Assembly: GCA_011033025.1 (NCBI GenBank)
Contig: WFMF01000076.1
Span: 284,770 to 348,769 of the forward strand
Reading direction: 5' to 3'
DNA length: 64,000 nt
Source of the DNA: Beroe forskalii
Lineage: Eukaryota > Ctenophora > Nuda > Beroida > Beroidae
The notes under the pieces were generated by a model. It searched no databases. It saw only the letters and a program-made list of their open reading frames with translations, and was not told the DNA's origin. Of this stretch, positions 1 to 12,600 are shown one piece after another (the stretch's first letter is position 1; each line of letters opens with the position of its first letter). The translations under genes were made by a program, and so were the position numbers.

Positions 1-495
1 TTAATAAGTGAAACTAACCCAATTAATATTATCGTTGTTGGACTTCTAAAGATGAGGGATATCTTGATAAATGACTTTAGTTGGTGGTGACATTTGACCG
101 GTAGCTGACCATTTAATCACAGAGCAAAGTAATATAAACCGTTTTCCATTACCATGACGTAATGCATGATTTAGATTAAAATGGAGCAATGGTTCGTCAC
201 CAGATGAATAGTATGCTGTACTTTGGGTGTTTTAGTTTTGAAGCTGGTGAATTTACTTCGCTTTTGTACATCTTTACGCTATAATGCTATTCGTTTTTGT
301 AACTCATGTAAGTTTATCTTTTTATACCATAGTAAAACTTATACAATTTATATCATGATAATTTTTGATTTTATTCATTATTCATGCGCAAATTTAATGA
401 TTTTAATCTTTTTAACCTTTTTATTCTGTGTATAACTTGATTAATGATTAACAATGATCGTTCTCAACAATAGAAATGACTATTTTCTCTTGCAG
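1..495. other. AT-rich non-coding stretch, nothing recognised
   Basis: No convincing exon, RNA gene or repeat is visible. It ends at a good splice acceptor (TCTCTTGCAG, to 495) that may open the first visible exon of the SH3-PH-RhoGAP gene. It is therefore probably intron or 5' flank of that gene. Confidence 0.4.
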
Positions 496-641
496 TGTTC
501 TGTTATCAGACGAAAATTTTCATAATTCAGAGGTGTTCTTCTGAGTAGACTCAAGAAGAGAAGAAGAACCACTTCTTCTTGAGTAAAATTTAGAAGTAAA
601 AGTTATTGAACGAGACTCAAAAAGCCAAGAACAGTGCACTG

Positions 642-3600
642 ATGCTACAATATCTGAGATTGTTGATTTTAACATATTCACCCCATCCCAGCTTTGAATG
701 TGAGAAGTGTGAGATGCTAGCTATCCGAGATGCGGAGAGTCACGGACAACACGTTAAGACCCTGATAGAGGAGCTGCTGAACTGCAGGAGCCATGAGAAC
801 ATCGTGGGGATCACTATCGAGCTACTCAACTCCATGCAGGTGTTGTGAGGCTCTCATAGTCTCAGGGATCTTCTGAAGGGAATGGGGTGGTCACTAAATT
901 TCAAAGAAATACTATGTGTCATTTTGAATTTGCTGAAAGTAGATTTATAAATTTTATCCCTCATTTATGTTCCCACAATCTTTTCATAAACCTTTCAAAC
1001 TTTCAGGTGTTGGTGAGTGGAGCCCCGACGCCAGTTAAAGAAAGGGTACAGTTGGTCCTCTCCAAGCTCATCTCACTCAGTCACAAAGTCTCCTCAGATT
1101 CAGGTACATTCAAACTCAAAGGCATTAAAACCCCCAAAGTCAGGTACCTAGGTTCGGATGCGGTGTGACGGTTCGCGGGAAATTAATGGTAGAAATAATT
1201 TTATAATAGAGACTCGTTCTGAAACTTGACGCCTCTTTGCTGAGAGTACAAGTGTCGTCTCCAGCTGGTCTTTCACTTGCTTTTATGCTATCAGGGCACG
1301 ATTATTCATGTTTCTTTTAGCCGTGACGTATTGAATGTTGGGGGAATACGGTGAGGACAGAGGACTCGTGTTAGTTAATGGTGTATTGCGAATTCTTGGT
1401 ATTACCGCGTACTCTTCAGGCCCAAATTGACGGAGAGGCTGCCCCCAGTGTATATTTTCTCTGAAGAGTGGGGTCCCAAATAAAAAGGGCGGGGTGAAGG
1501 GCGAATTTCATCTTTAACCATGGCTTGCATAATTCATGATTTCGAATTGTTTAACGGATACAGTAGAAGCCATCAATTTTTATAGTCTACTTTAACGACA
1601 AAAGGGACATGACGCTGAAAAACCGATAATGAAGTTTCCTGTCTGTTTTCTGAAATACGCTTTTTATTTACTTAACTCCCTTTTCTCACCATTCCTACCG
1701 CTCAGAAATCGACACAGAACTCTCAACACAACTGGAGGACCTACTAAAAACCATTGGTGCAGTGTCAGAAACCCTAGTAAACTGGACAGTGAACAAGAAG
1801 CTACGTCATGAGCACCTGAGCAATCAGCTGACTGCTGGAGGAGTGGGAGGAGGAAGGGACGAGGGGGCACCACTCCCCACTCCTACCACTCCCGAGGAGA
1901 TCCCTGAGGAGGAGGTGGAGTTGGTGAAGAAGTTCTCCAACTTCCTCACCAGACGGAACCCTAGACTCTACCTGCCCACTCTCCACAACCCATCAACTGG
2001 TAAGAGCTGCTCCTCATCCTGTCGCAAAGAGAAGGAAAATCTAACATCTCTTTCTGTAAAAAAAAGTTTTGTATACACCAATTTCTTTATTTTCTGGTAT
2101 TCGCAAAATTTTGAGCCTGGTCTATGATTTGCAGAGGCCTTCATGTTCCTTTAACTGAATGTAGTAAAGACTGAAATTGAGAGTGATACAAGTTAATATT
2201 CCAGGCAGCACTGAAATGAAACGTTGCAAACTAGCACGACTCTCTAACAAATTGAAACTATTCGGTTAATGAGCGCCAGTGTTTAAATTAATGAACGCTC
2301 TCATTAGATCTCTCATTAGATCTCTCATTAGACCCTCAGACAGTATCCAATTATTGGAGTGTTTGAATTTCCAATTTATTGATCACGTTAAAGGCTTGTG
2401 TGATTAAAAGTTTAAATTAAGAGCAACTCGGATATTAATAACTTTTAATTTCATGGGATGGTGGTCGTCTGAAGTCTGTTATTATTTCATGCTTGGTCTA
2501 ACAGATCGTTAGTCATTGCCCATCAGTTATTAGCCATGGCCTAAGATCTACTTTGTTGCTGTTACATCAAACTATTTATAAATGAACTGGAATAATATAA
2601 GCAGTTAATTCTTGTATATATTAATTTTTATTGATAATTAACGAACAGTGAAGTTCAGGCAGATAACTGCTCGGAGCTGATATGAATGTTATTTACTGTG
2701 ATTAATATTATTTGCCATCAATCGAGCCATTGCGTGCTATAAGAATGCAGCTACCCTGTACAGTGTGTTTTATAGATTTAAATAAATTGAAAGAATAAAG
2801 ATTTTATTATTTTCAGCCCTGAACATGTCTCACATGCTGTTCAACAAGTCCATCAAAGACCTCCAAGCAGCCCTTCCCTCCCCTTCTGTTGCCCATACCC
2901 CTCCCTCTCTTGCTGTCAGGGACCACCTCGTCCAAATCATGGTAGCTGTCTCATCTCTACTTGATATTGAGGACAGGCTCTTTGTCAACAGATTCCCCTA
3001 CAGAGCACAGGTATATTCAATGAAGTTTTTTGCGCCACCAGAATAAGTTTAATATTCATTTTTTGGGGATGGGGGGGTTACCTCGGAAAATCAAATGGTG
3101 TACTTTGGTTCGGTAGGTAGTTTTTGATTCAGGTAGGTTGTTGGTATTAATTTCAGGTTGGTAGGTATTCTTAACTCTAGATAAGTAGTTTTAATTCCAG
3201 ATTTGTACCAAAGTATTCAATATTCTCTTCTTATCGTGTTACGCTGCTTTATTGATTCATCCTCCTGCTACCCATTGGCATAATCTATCGGAGGCCAGGC
3301 GTGTATTCAAATTCATAACTTCATAAGGAATCAATCACAAATTCAATCTTAATACTAGGACATGTTCAATGTACATTGTGTATGATATGCTGTGTATTAT
3401 AGACACCCACAACCCACATTGCTACGTAAAATGTACATGAATACTTCAACATTTTACATTTTATACAATAGTTATGATTATGATCTTGAGACTGTAAGAC
3501 GATATCAATCAAAGAGTCATTTAACTACTGCAGATTTGAATATTTGATTAGTTTATGCTTTAAATTAAGTGGCAAAGTGATGAGTCCGTAAATAATAAAA

Positions 3601-6600
3601 ATGTATAGACTGTGAAATGGACATTATACCCCTCCCAAGCTTGTTTTAGCGACCGTGTAAGTTTATTTAACTACTGAATAGCAGCAAAAGCTCAGAATGA
3701 AATTTGATTTTATAAAGGAGCACTCAAAAATCTACTTAAGGATGAATCCGGACGAGGGTCGTCAGACCTACTGTTGTTTGATGTTTCCGGTCGGGGGTAT
3801 AATCCGGTTCCATGATCTCAGCGTGTGATAATGTCGGCACGCCTCGTCCATTATCAAACTTACATAGCCTCAGCTGTCGCCTCGACCATGTAAGTTGCGG
3901 TATACGGTCACCACTTCGACATGTAACCGCTTACTAAAAGTTCTTTTCATCCCTTTATTTCTTCCAAACACCAGGTTTTCTCTTTCACGGAGAAGCTAGT
4001 TCGACACTACAGAGAATGCCGGTTATTGAGCAGATTACCGCCCGGTCAAAGAACTGCTGACACAGCTGGCAACTTGCCTGAAAGTGGGGATGCAACTTCA
4101 GACTTGCTGACTCCCCTTTCCGAGGTGATTCACAGGTCTCATGTTTACAATCATCACAATAAACCTACCTCAGTGTTGAGTGTCAGTTAGACTTTAGATC
4201 AATAATGTGCGAGTATCCCATGTGGTTTCGTGGGCGACATAACCGCTTACACAGAGTTAGGTACGTTCGGTAAGGAAACTATCAAACTACTAAACTTCCT
4301 ACACAATTACTCTGCTCAGCATATGAGTAGGTACCTTGTTTTGAATATTCTAACGATTGGAATGAAGTGCGGTACGTGTAGACATATAATTATTTAATTA
4401 CTCAGACCCCCCTATTCAGCTACAGCTTTGAATTAAAGAGTTAGAGTATTGATTCAATTGTTCCTCATCCTCTCCCTTTCCGAGGCAGTTAATCAGCTGG
4501 TAGAAGCTTGTACTGAACGACTGACTGGAGATGTGAGTCTGAAGAGAGCTGAGAGCATGGCAATGAGACCTGGAGGGCCGCTACCCAAGTGTCTGTACAA
4601 TGTGAAGGAGGAAGGGGGAGGTAGAGGCAGTGATAGGATGACTGTCACGCTACAGTTCAAGGTGGAAGAGGGGGTGTTAGATGATACCTCTCTGGGAGAA
4701 AAGGTAAGTTAACTTCATTAACCTAACAAGTTATTGTTGAGTAATTGCTGATTCTTGTTTGTGATTTCACGTTTTCACTGAGTCACTGCTTCACTTGATG
4801 GTTTGTTTCATTTGAGCATTGATTATTGAATCTCATTATGATTCAACCACAGGACACTTCGATAGAACTGCAGACGATGAGTTTAGCTTCAGTGAAGTGT
4901 ATTCTGAAGCAGCTAGCTTCCAAGTTCAGAGTGCAGTCCTCTTCTCTTTGCCTCCACGTTAGTACTTTAGCGCTTTTGTTTGCTGCTGGATGCATTCAAG
5001 CTTAAACTTATACTTTACTAGGTTGTTATGTTATTTTATGTTTATATATTTCTTAATATACCTACAACATTTACTTATAGTCAAGTCACAATATCTCATT
5101 TGCTTCACAAATCTCCATCCGTAATTGTAACTCCTCACGTTGATGGCAGGAATGTGACAGGAGATGTACAACTGAGAGCAGGTGATTTAGCTGGTAAAAG
5201 CCTCCACATCTCCCTCATCACTACTCCTGTGTCAGATGAGTCTCTGGACCTGATAGGAACACCTAGCAAGCCTAAAAGGACACCTAGGTATATGATAATC
5301 TGCAAACCAATTATATACTTATATATGTGTGAATCATGCCCTAAAGCTATAGAGTAAGTCATCATGCTCTAATAGTCATGGCTTAACGCTGATTCCTTGA
5401 TGTAATGCGTGTGATTTATACATTTCTGTCCCTGAAGCTGCATGCATTTCAGGAAGAGCACGCCTGAGGTCTGGTTTGCCCGAGCTCTCTATGATTTCCA
5501 AGTGTCAGGCAAGCAGCATCTCTGTTTTGCCACTGGTGACATTATCGAGGTTACACACAAACATTTGGACGGCTGGTGGGAGGGCAGGGTTACCAGAGCA
5601 TGTGGTATTTTCCCTGCATCGTTTGTGGAGGTGTGTCCGCAAATTTGTTTATCGTGAGGCGTTATTGCTATCGCATTTTAGAATAATCGGACGGTCACAA
5701 GATTGATGAAGTTAGCTGCGCGCGAATTCCAAACGACATTCATGCGATAAAATCGCACAACATGCGCCACAATCAAAATAAATTATTTTGCGCGCGCGCA
5801 TGTAAATGAATTTACGAGATACATGGCGGCATTTCATCTTTTTTCCCGAGTTCCTGAAGATGTCTAGTATTACGTGACTTGTTTATCATGACATACCATA
5901 CACTCCTCAACTTGAGGAATTGACAGAAGAGCAGGTAGTAGCCGTTGTCAGTAAATTAAACGGGATTAACACAGCGAGCACCAGTACCTCAACATCCTCT
6001 GAAGAAATCTACTGGACACCGCAAAAACCTAAAACACCCAAGAAAAACTCTAAGCGGATAAACAACTTTTCCAGCCCTATTTCGAAGATGACTAAACTCA
6101 GTGAAAGGTATTTTCATCCATGTTCTATTAACTAAACGACTTATTGATAATTGACTCATATTCAGCGAATCTAGACTCGTTCCTCGAGTATTGGAGCTTT
6201 ATAGGAATTGAGACTGAGATAAAGTTCTATCGCTGACACGCGATGCATACTGATTGTATTGTATAATCCTATCGCCGGCATATTTACTGTGTATGTTCCA
6301 GGCAGAGAAAGAGCAGCTTTGAGTGCGGGAGTCCAGAAAAACATCCTGACCAGAAAGTAGAGGTCTAATTCTTAAATATTTATTGTATAGTGTATAGTCT
6401 AATTTCAAAGTTTTTAACAATAGTCCATCGCTAGAACCGCCATCTACAGCAGGGTGTAGAACTTCATATCGAATGCAATTCCTCGCAACTATAACTCTAT
6501 AATATGTATACGACCTGAGACAACAAATTTGTGGGGTTAGAGAAGAAGTTAGGAGTATAGACATTACATAGAAGTTAGTATAGACGTTTAATGCTTTGAT

Positions 6601-9600
6601 AGTCTACTAAAGTCCTAATACTTTAATATAACAGGGTAGTTTGAAGGAGGGTCAGCTGAAGAAGGAATGCAGTGGAAGTAGACTGTGGAGCACTCGCTTC
6701 TTCGTATTGCACTCTGATAGGATAGTTTACTACAAGACAGGAGACGCTAGGCCTCCCCCTGCCGTGAGTAATCCGTGTTGATGTGCCCTAGAGACATGAA
6801 ATATCTCTACCTAATTCGTGCAGTATTATTCATGCAGTATTATACTCAAACTGAATGTGTTTCTGCTGCCCACTACACTCATTGGTAATGCATGGATATG
6901 CAGCGGTTGCTTCCTGAAGAACAATCCCCTCCTCTCCAACAATCCAAGAAAGAGATCTGGCAGTGTCTCCTTCGAGAACAGTACCCCAAACTCATCTCCT
7001 TCTATCTCCAGAATTGGTCAGAGTCCGGCTATCAACAGGATCCTTGCCGAAGATGCCAGTCCAGCAGGCTCAAATCATTCCATGGAGACTGTTAGGCGGG
7101 TTTCTGAAGGTGATAATCATCCCCGGATATCAGAAGGTGAAGATCCTCCCCAAAACATCTGCAAGCGCTACACCGATAACCAGTGCCCCCACGGGATGAA
7201 CGGAAATCAAGTCGTAAACGGCGTTACATGTCCTGACTACCATCCCCGACGCTGTTTTCGATACTGCAAATTCGGCGCTAAAAACAGAAAAGGATGCAGA
7301 AAAGGCGACCAATGCAAGTACTTCCACCCCAAACTATGCAGGAACTCTGTAGGCTCACTTACCTGCTACAATGACAACTGCAAGTTTGTGCACCTTAAGT
7401 CCACAAAGCGCCGACGTGATCCGGCTGAACGAGGAAGCGGCCAATCTCAAGATCGACGTCGTGGCGCCTCTCCTGGCCCAAGAAACCGGACTTCAGGACG
7501 AAATGAGCGACCTCCTCCCCCACGAGTGCGCTATGACAGCACTGCCTCCCACCCAAGCAGACCTGTTACCCCAAGTGCAGGGGCATACAACAACAGCAGT
7601 TCGGACGTGTCTTTTTTAGTCCGAATGATCCAGAACATGAAGAACGACTTCCAGAAAGACATAGCTCACCTCAGAGACAGTCTGTCACATCAAGCACGCT
7701 GGAACGTTCCTCTCCCTCCCTCCGGCCCAACTCTGAATCCAGGCCAAACTCTCCAACAACCATCTCAGATGAACCTCCAGGACAATCCACTCCACCCCTT
7801 CCAACTTCACCATCCTCTACAACCCAACCCGATCTGGGCACAGAATACTCCTCTATACTCCTCCTAAATGCCCAGTCCATTTCTCCTCATGCCAAGTCCT
7901 CCTGCAAATGGAAAATCCCATTCATCTCAGACACTATCCTCAACGCAAGCCACAGCAACATCCCCATCCTCGCTATCTCTGAGACTTGGCTAAAGAGCTA
8001 CATTACAGATGCTCAGGTTCGTATCAACAACTACCTGTCTTTCCGTTGTGATCGTTCTGTTAGAAAAGGGGGTGGTACAATTCTCTACGTCCACGACTCT
8101 ATGCCCGTCTCAAACGAAAACTCCTACGACGACGGCATCTGTCAAGCAATCCTTTGCACCCTTCCAGCTACCTCGACCATCCTTATCAATGTTTACCGAC
8201 CTCCAAAGGCCTCCTCACTATCTTTTGCCCAAGTCCTTCGGTATATCCAAGACTACATAGATCCCCTCATGGAAAAGAAGCACCACGACATCAACATCAT
8301 GGGTGACTTTAACTTCCCTAATATCGACTGGACTACACTAGTCTCTGGCTCTTCCCAGGGTCGAGAACAACAAGAATCTGGTGAAGCATTCCTCGAATTC
8401 ATCGGCCACAATATGCTCACCCAAGTCATCGACCGTCCAACTAGGGAAAATAACACTCTCGACCTCTTCCTCACCAACAATGAGAGGGAAATCCGAAACA
8501 TCGAAACAGAAGAGACGACTCTATCTGACCACCTGGCAGTCAAGGTGAACCTCCTCTATAACATCAAAGCGCCAGTGCCTCCCTCCTCTCCATCCTTCGA
8601 CAAAGACTCCTTCCGCTCACTGGACCTCCCGAAAGCCGACTTCACTAAAACCAACAGCATCCTCTCCGAAGTTGACTGGGATGAGCTTTACCAGCTCTGT
8701 GACTCTGAATCAGATGGCAATGACTTTGTGGAAAAACTCTATTTGACTGTCCTTGAAGCCTGTCAGCTAAGCTGTCCAAGCAAGCTCCCAAAGTCCTCAG
8801 AATCTACGTCACACCAGCCTAAGACGAAGCACTCAAGGGACCGTTTTGTACTTAACAGAAAGAGGCGGAAACTTGTGTCTCGTCTGAAAGCTGTGAGGGC
8901 AAGAAACCCAACCTCTGCAAAAATCAAAGCTATGGAAGATGAAATAAGTATCCTACACTTCCATATCAATGAATCATACAACGCAGAGCAGTCTCACCGT
9001 GAGAAATTAGCCGTCTCCAAGGTTATATCAAACCCAAAGTACTTCTTTAGCTATGCCAAAAGGTTCGCTAAGTGCAAATCCAATGTTGGGCCATTGCTCA
9101 AGGATGGCTCACTGACGAACGACCCCCTCGATATGGCAAACATCCTTCAACACCAGTATGAATCAGTGTTCAGTGATCCTTCGAACAACAACAAGGTGTT
9201 CCCTGATCGACCTCAAACTTCTGCCTCTCTCAGTGACTTTTCGTTCTCCACTCAAGACATCATTGATGCAATTGATGAAATTGATCCCAACTCGGCCACC
9301 ACTGACAAAGACATTCCAGCTGTAGTCCTTAAAGAATGCAAGACTAACCTGTGTTACCCCATCTTCCTCATATGGGAAAAATCATTTAGAGATGGTAGCA
9401 TCCCGAGTAACCTGAAAACGCAGATCATCACACCAATATTCAAGAAAGGTGATAGGTCAGATGCTGCAAACTACAGTCCTATATCATTAACATCCCACTT
9501 AATAAAAATCTTCGAAAGAGTCATCAGGAAACAACTGGTAAACCACCTGGAATCTAACAACCTGCTCTCCAGGAATCAACATGGATTCAGAAAAGGACGA

Positions 9601-12600
9601 AGCTGTCTCACGCACCTTCTCAAACACATCGACTCAGTAATCCAGAGCATCCTTGACGGCAACGAACATGATGTGGTCTATCTTGACTTCGCCAAGGCAT
9701 TCGATAAAGTTGACCATGAGATCCTCCTCCACAAGCTCCAGAAGTTTGGTGTAGAGGGGAAGCTCCTTGCTTGGATCCAACAATTCTTGAACAACCGACA
9801 ACAAGTCGTCTCTGTAAATGGAGTACACTCCATATCTTCACTCGTTCTTAGTGGTGTCCCACAAGGCTCTGTACTCGGTCCTATTCTCTTCCTCATCTAC
9901 ATCGATGACCTTGAAAACTGTCTGGATGGTTCAACTTCCGGAAGCTTTGCTGACGATACTCGTCTCAGTAAATCTGTAAGCTGCTGTGAAGACCAGACTA
10001 TTCTCCAACAAGATCTCCTGAAAGTCATCGATTGGTCCGTAGCAAATAACATGCTACTTCACGAAAACAAGTTCGAGCTCCTCACCTACAGAACACCTAA
10101 AAGCCACCTTCTCCAGCAACTCCCATTCACATCCCAGTGGACCAAGTACATCACTACATCTGGTCAAGAAACACTCCCGGCGCCAAGTGTTAAAGACCTT
10201 GGCATAATGCTCACCCCTGACTTGAAATGGTCGACTCAGGTAAAGAGTGCTGTCGAAAGTGCCAACAAAATGGCAAACTGGGTGCTTAGTGTCTTCTCAG
10301 ACAGATCCCGAAATACCATGCTCACCCTCTTCAAGTCCATTGTCCGAAGCAGACTGGAATACTCTTGTCCAGTATGGAACCCCACACTGACGAGTGATAT
10401 CCAAAGGCTAGAATCACCACAAAGAGCCTTCACCCGTCAAATATCCGGCTGCAAAGGTCTCAGTTATTGGGAACGGCTAAAAAATGTCAATCCAGAGACG
10501 CCGAGAAAGATACATCATCATCCAGGTTTGGAAGATTCTCAATGGTATCGCTCCCAATGACCTCCAACTGAAGTCCTACGAACACATCCGGCTAGGAACT
10601 CGATGCTCTGTTCCACCTCTACCCAAGAAAGCCCCATCCTACGCCAAGTCACTGTTTGATAAATCATTCGCAGTGACTGGCCCAAAGCTTTGGAACATTC
10701 TCCCCTGCAGCGTCACCTGTGCTCCGTCCATAGAGTCTTTCAAATCGAGACTAACATCCCATATCATGAGCACGTATCCAGATCAACCACCAGTACCCGG
10801 GTATACCTCTCCCAACTCAAACTCGCTACTGGACTGGAGCACAGGTGGTCTACAACAGATGGTCTAGCTCGGATTTCCAGCAAGAACCTACAATAATTTG
10901 ATAAATCATCCCATTACTCCATTGTGCACATGTCCATTGTCCATACCCACCAACCTACCACCGCAGGGTGTACTGTGTTTCAGTGACCTGGTGTTTGCTG
11001 CAGTGTCCACAAAGAGAGCTGGTCATTGCTTTACATTACAAGGGAAGCGAGTTTCATTAATATTGCTATGCTTGTTTGCCCGCTTTTGGTATAATGCTTA
11101 TTTTATTTGGAGGACACTTTGATTAATCACACTGTAATAAAGTGGTGAGATCGTCCTTGATTTTATGCAAATGAATTGAGCAACAAACTTTCAATACTTT
11201 CACCATTGTATTGGAAAACTTCACTTGATGCTTTGCAAGGGAAGCCTGGTAAGAGGTCCTATCACGTTATGGCTAGGTCCCGGGATGATATGAACGATTG
11301 GATTCAGCAGACAAACCAGGTACATTTTTTATCGAATACTGGTATCTGGATGAATCAATGTAGTTCACTCTCCCCGCATGGGTGCATGGAGTAGCCGAGT
11401 GAAACACTAAAACCACAGTACGGCATAACGACTATGACAAGATGAATCCTACCCATAATATTGTTAATCCAGTTAATACCCTTCCCAGGCTCTGAGGTTG
11501 GATAAGAGGCGAGGGGAGGGTCGTCAGAGGAGCCTCTCCAACGAGAGTTCTGTGAGAATATCAGTGATAGCAGCAGTCTTAGAGTACCTCAACTCCAACA
11601 ACAGGTACAGAACGGAATATTAATTATTGTAGCCACAGCAAAACCCTGGTTCCGAATTCATGGAAATCTATTCATTTCAGTTTGATTTTATTACAAACAC
11701 CCAAATTTCCTGCTATCAAAGTTCTAACTCAAACTTGATAGCTTAAAATTAGAGACGTATCATGTTGACCATTCCGGCATTCCCCAGGTACAAGCTGCGG
11801 AACTTGTTGCGGGTATCGGGTAATGAGCGGGAAGTGAAGCGGTGTCTGGAGCTGATAGAGAGGGGCGATGTTCCTGACATTGAGCTCATTCCCAGCCCGC
11901 ATACTGTAGTCAGCCTGCTCAAGTCCATCCTACGGACTCCAGATCCAAGGTAAGTAGTGATACGAATGAGTTGATAAGAAGCAGCTTTATAGTTTAAGTA
12001 TACATTCAACAATGTCAATAATATAAAATAGTCGGGGTGTAGGAATTCATGTTATTTACAAGAAGGTTGTGATAAAGTGTCACTGGACTTGTTAAACTAT
12101 GATCGAAAAATTGAGATGAATTTTAGGAATTACGAACCACCTACAGCAATAGCGTCAAAAATAATTTACAGCGTTTAGTTTTGATAGTTATGATGGTTTT
12201 TTCAAATTAATATAAATAATTATCAGCAATTAATTAGAAAATAGAATGAATGGATTAATAATCGGCGAATTTTATATACCGAAGCGAATGTCTGAAATAC
12301 AACTGAAATCGACCCATTATTTGTGGATTATTTTCCCATTTCGAGGCCTAGATAAGAGAAGTGCCAATACAAGAAAGGTGTCCCATGCGCCACCTTATCC
12401 TCTATATCTAGAAACCTAACATCATGTACTAGCTGGGTCATGTTCCATGGCCTCTGCTGGCTCTGTGCCAAACCCAACACCCTCCTCGACCTGCCACCTA
12501 ACATGTATTCGTCATAGAAGTGTAGTAACATCTGAGGAGTGATGGTTTCTAGAGTTCGTATCATGACATCAGCTCTGTCTGGTAGAGGATCAGGGGAGAA

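Larger units (their letters stand above)
6868..10900 (+). mobile_element. CR1/Jockey-like non-LTR retrotransposon (LINE), nearly full length, frameshifted
   Basis: Two overlapping reading frames form a LINE. The first encodes an ORF1-type protein with zinc-knuckle/CCCH-like fingers. The second encodes an AP-type endonuclease followed by a reverse transcriptase. The 5' edge is uncertain: ORF1 begins with WICSGC, the tail of a PHD-like finger, so the element is probably 5'-truncated near 6870. The 3' edge is placed near 10900, after the last stop, on loss of coding sense. It sits in the intron that splits the host PH domain, in sense orientation. The RT frame is broken by one base in an A-run near 10482. 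Family assignment to CR1/Jockey rests on the EN-RT order and motifs, not on an alignment. Confidence 0.88.

Noticed and set aside
642..5287. Assigning the N-terminal helical region to a BAR, vinculin-like or RA/RBD domain
   Set aside because: Helical and ubiquitin-like impressions were not backed by any diagnostic motif, and one exon junction in this region is unresolved.
7371..7619. Alternative-frame ORFs inside the LINE
   Set aside because: Shadows of ORF1, which has the zinc-finger motifs; the ORF2 frame only gains coding sense after about 7850.
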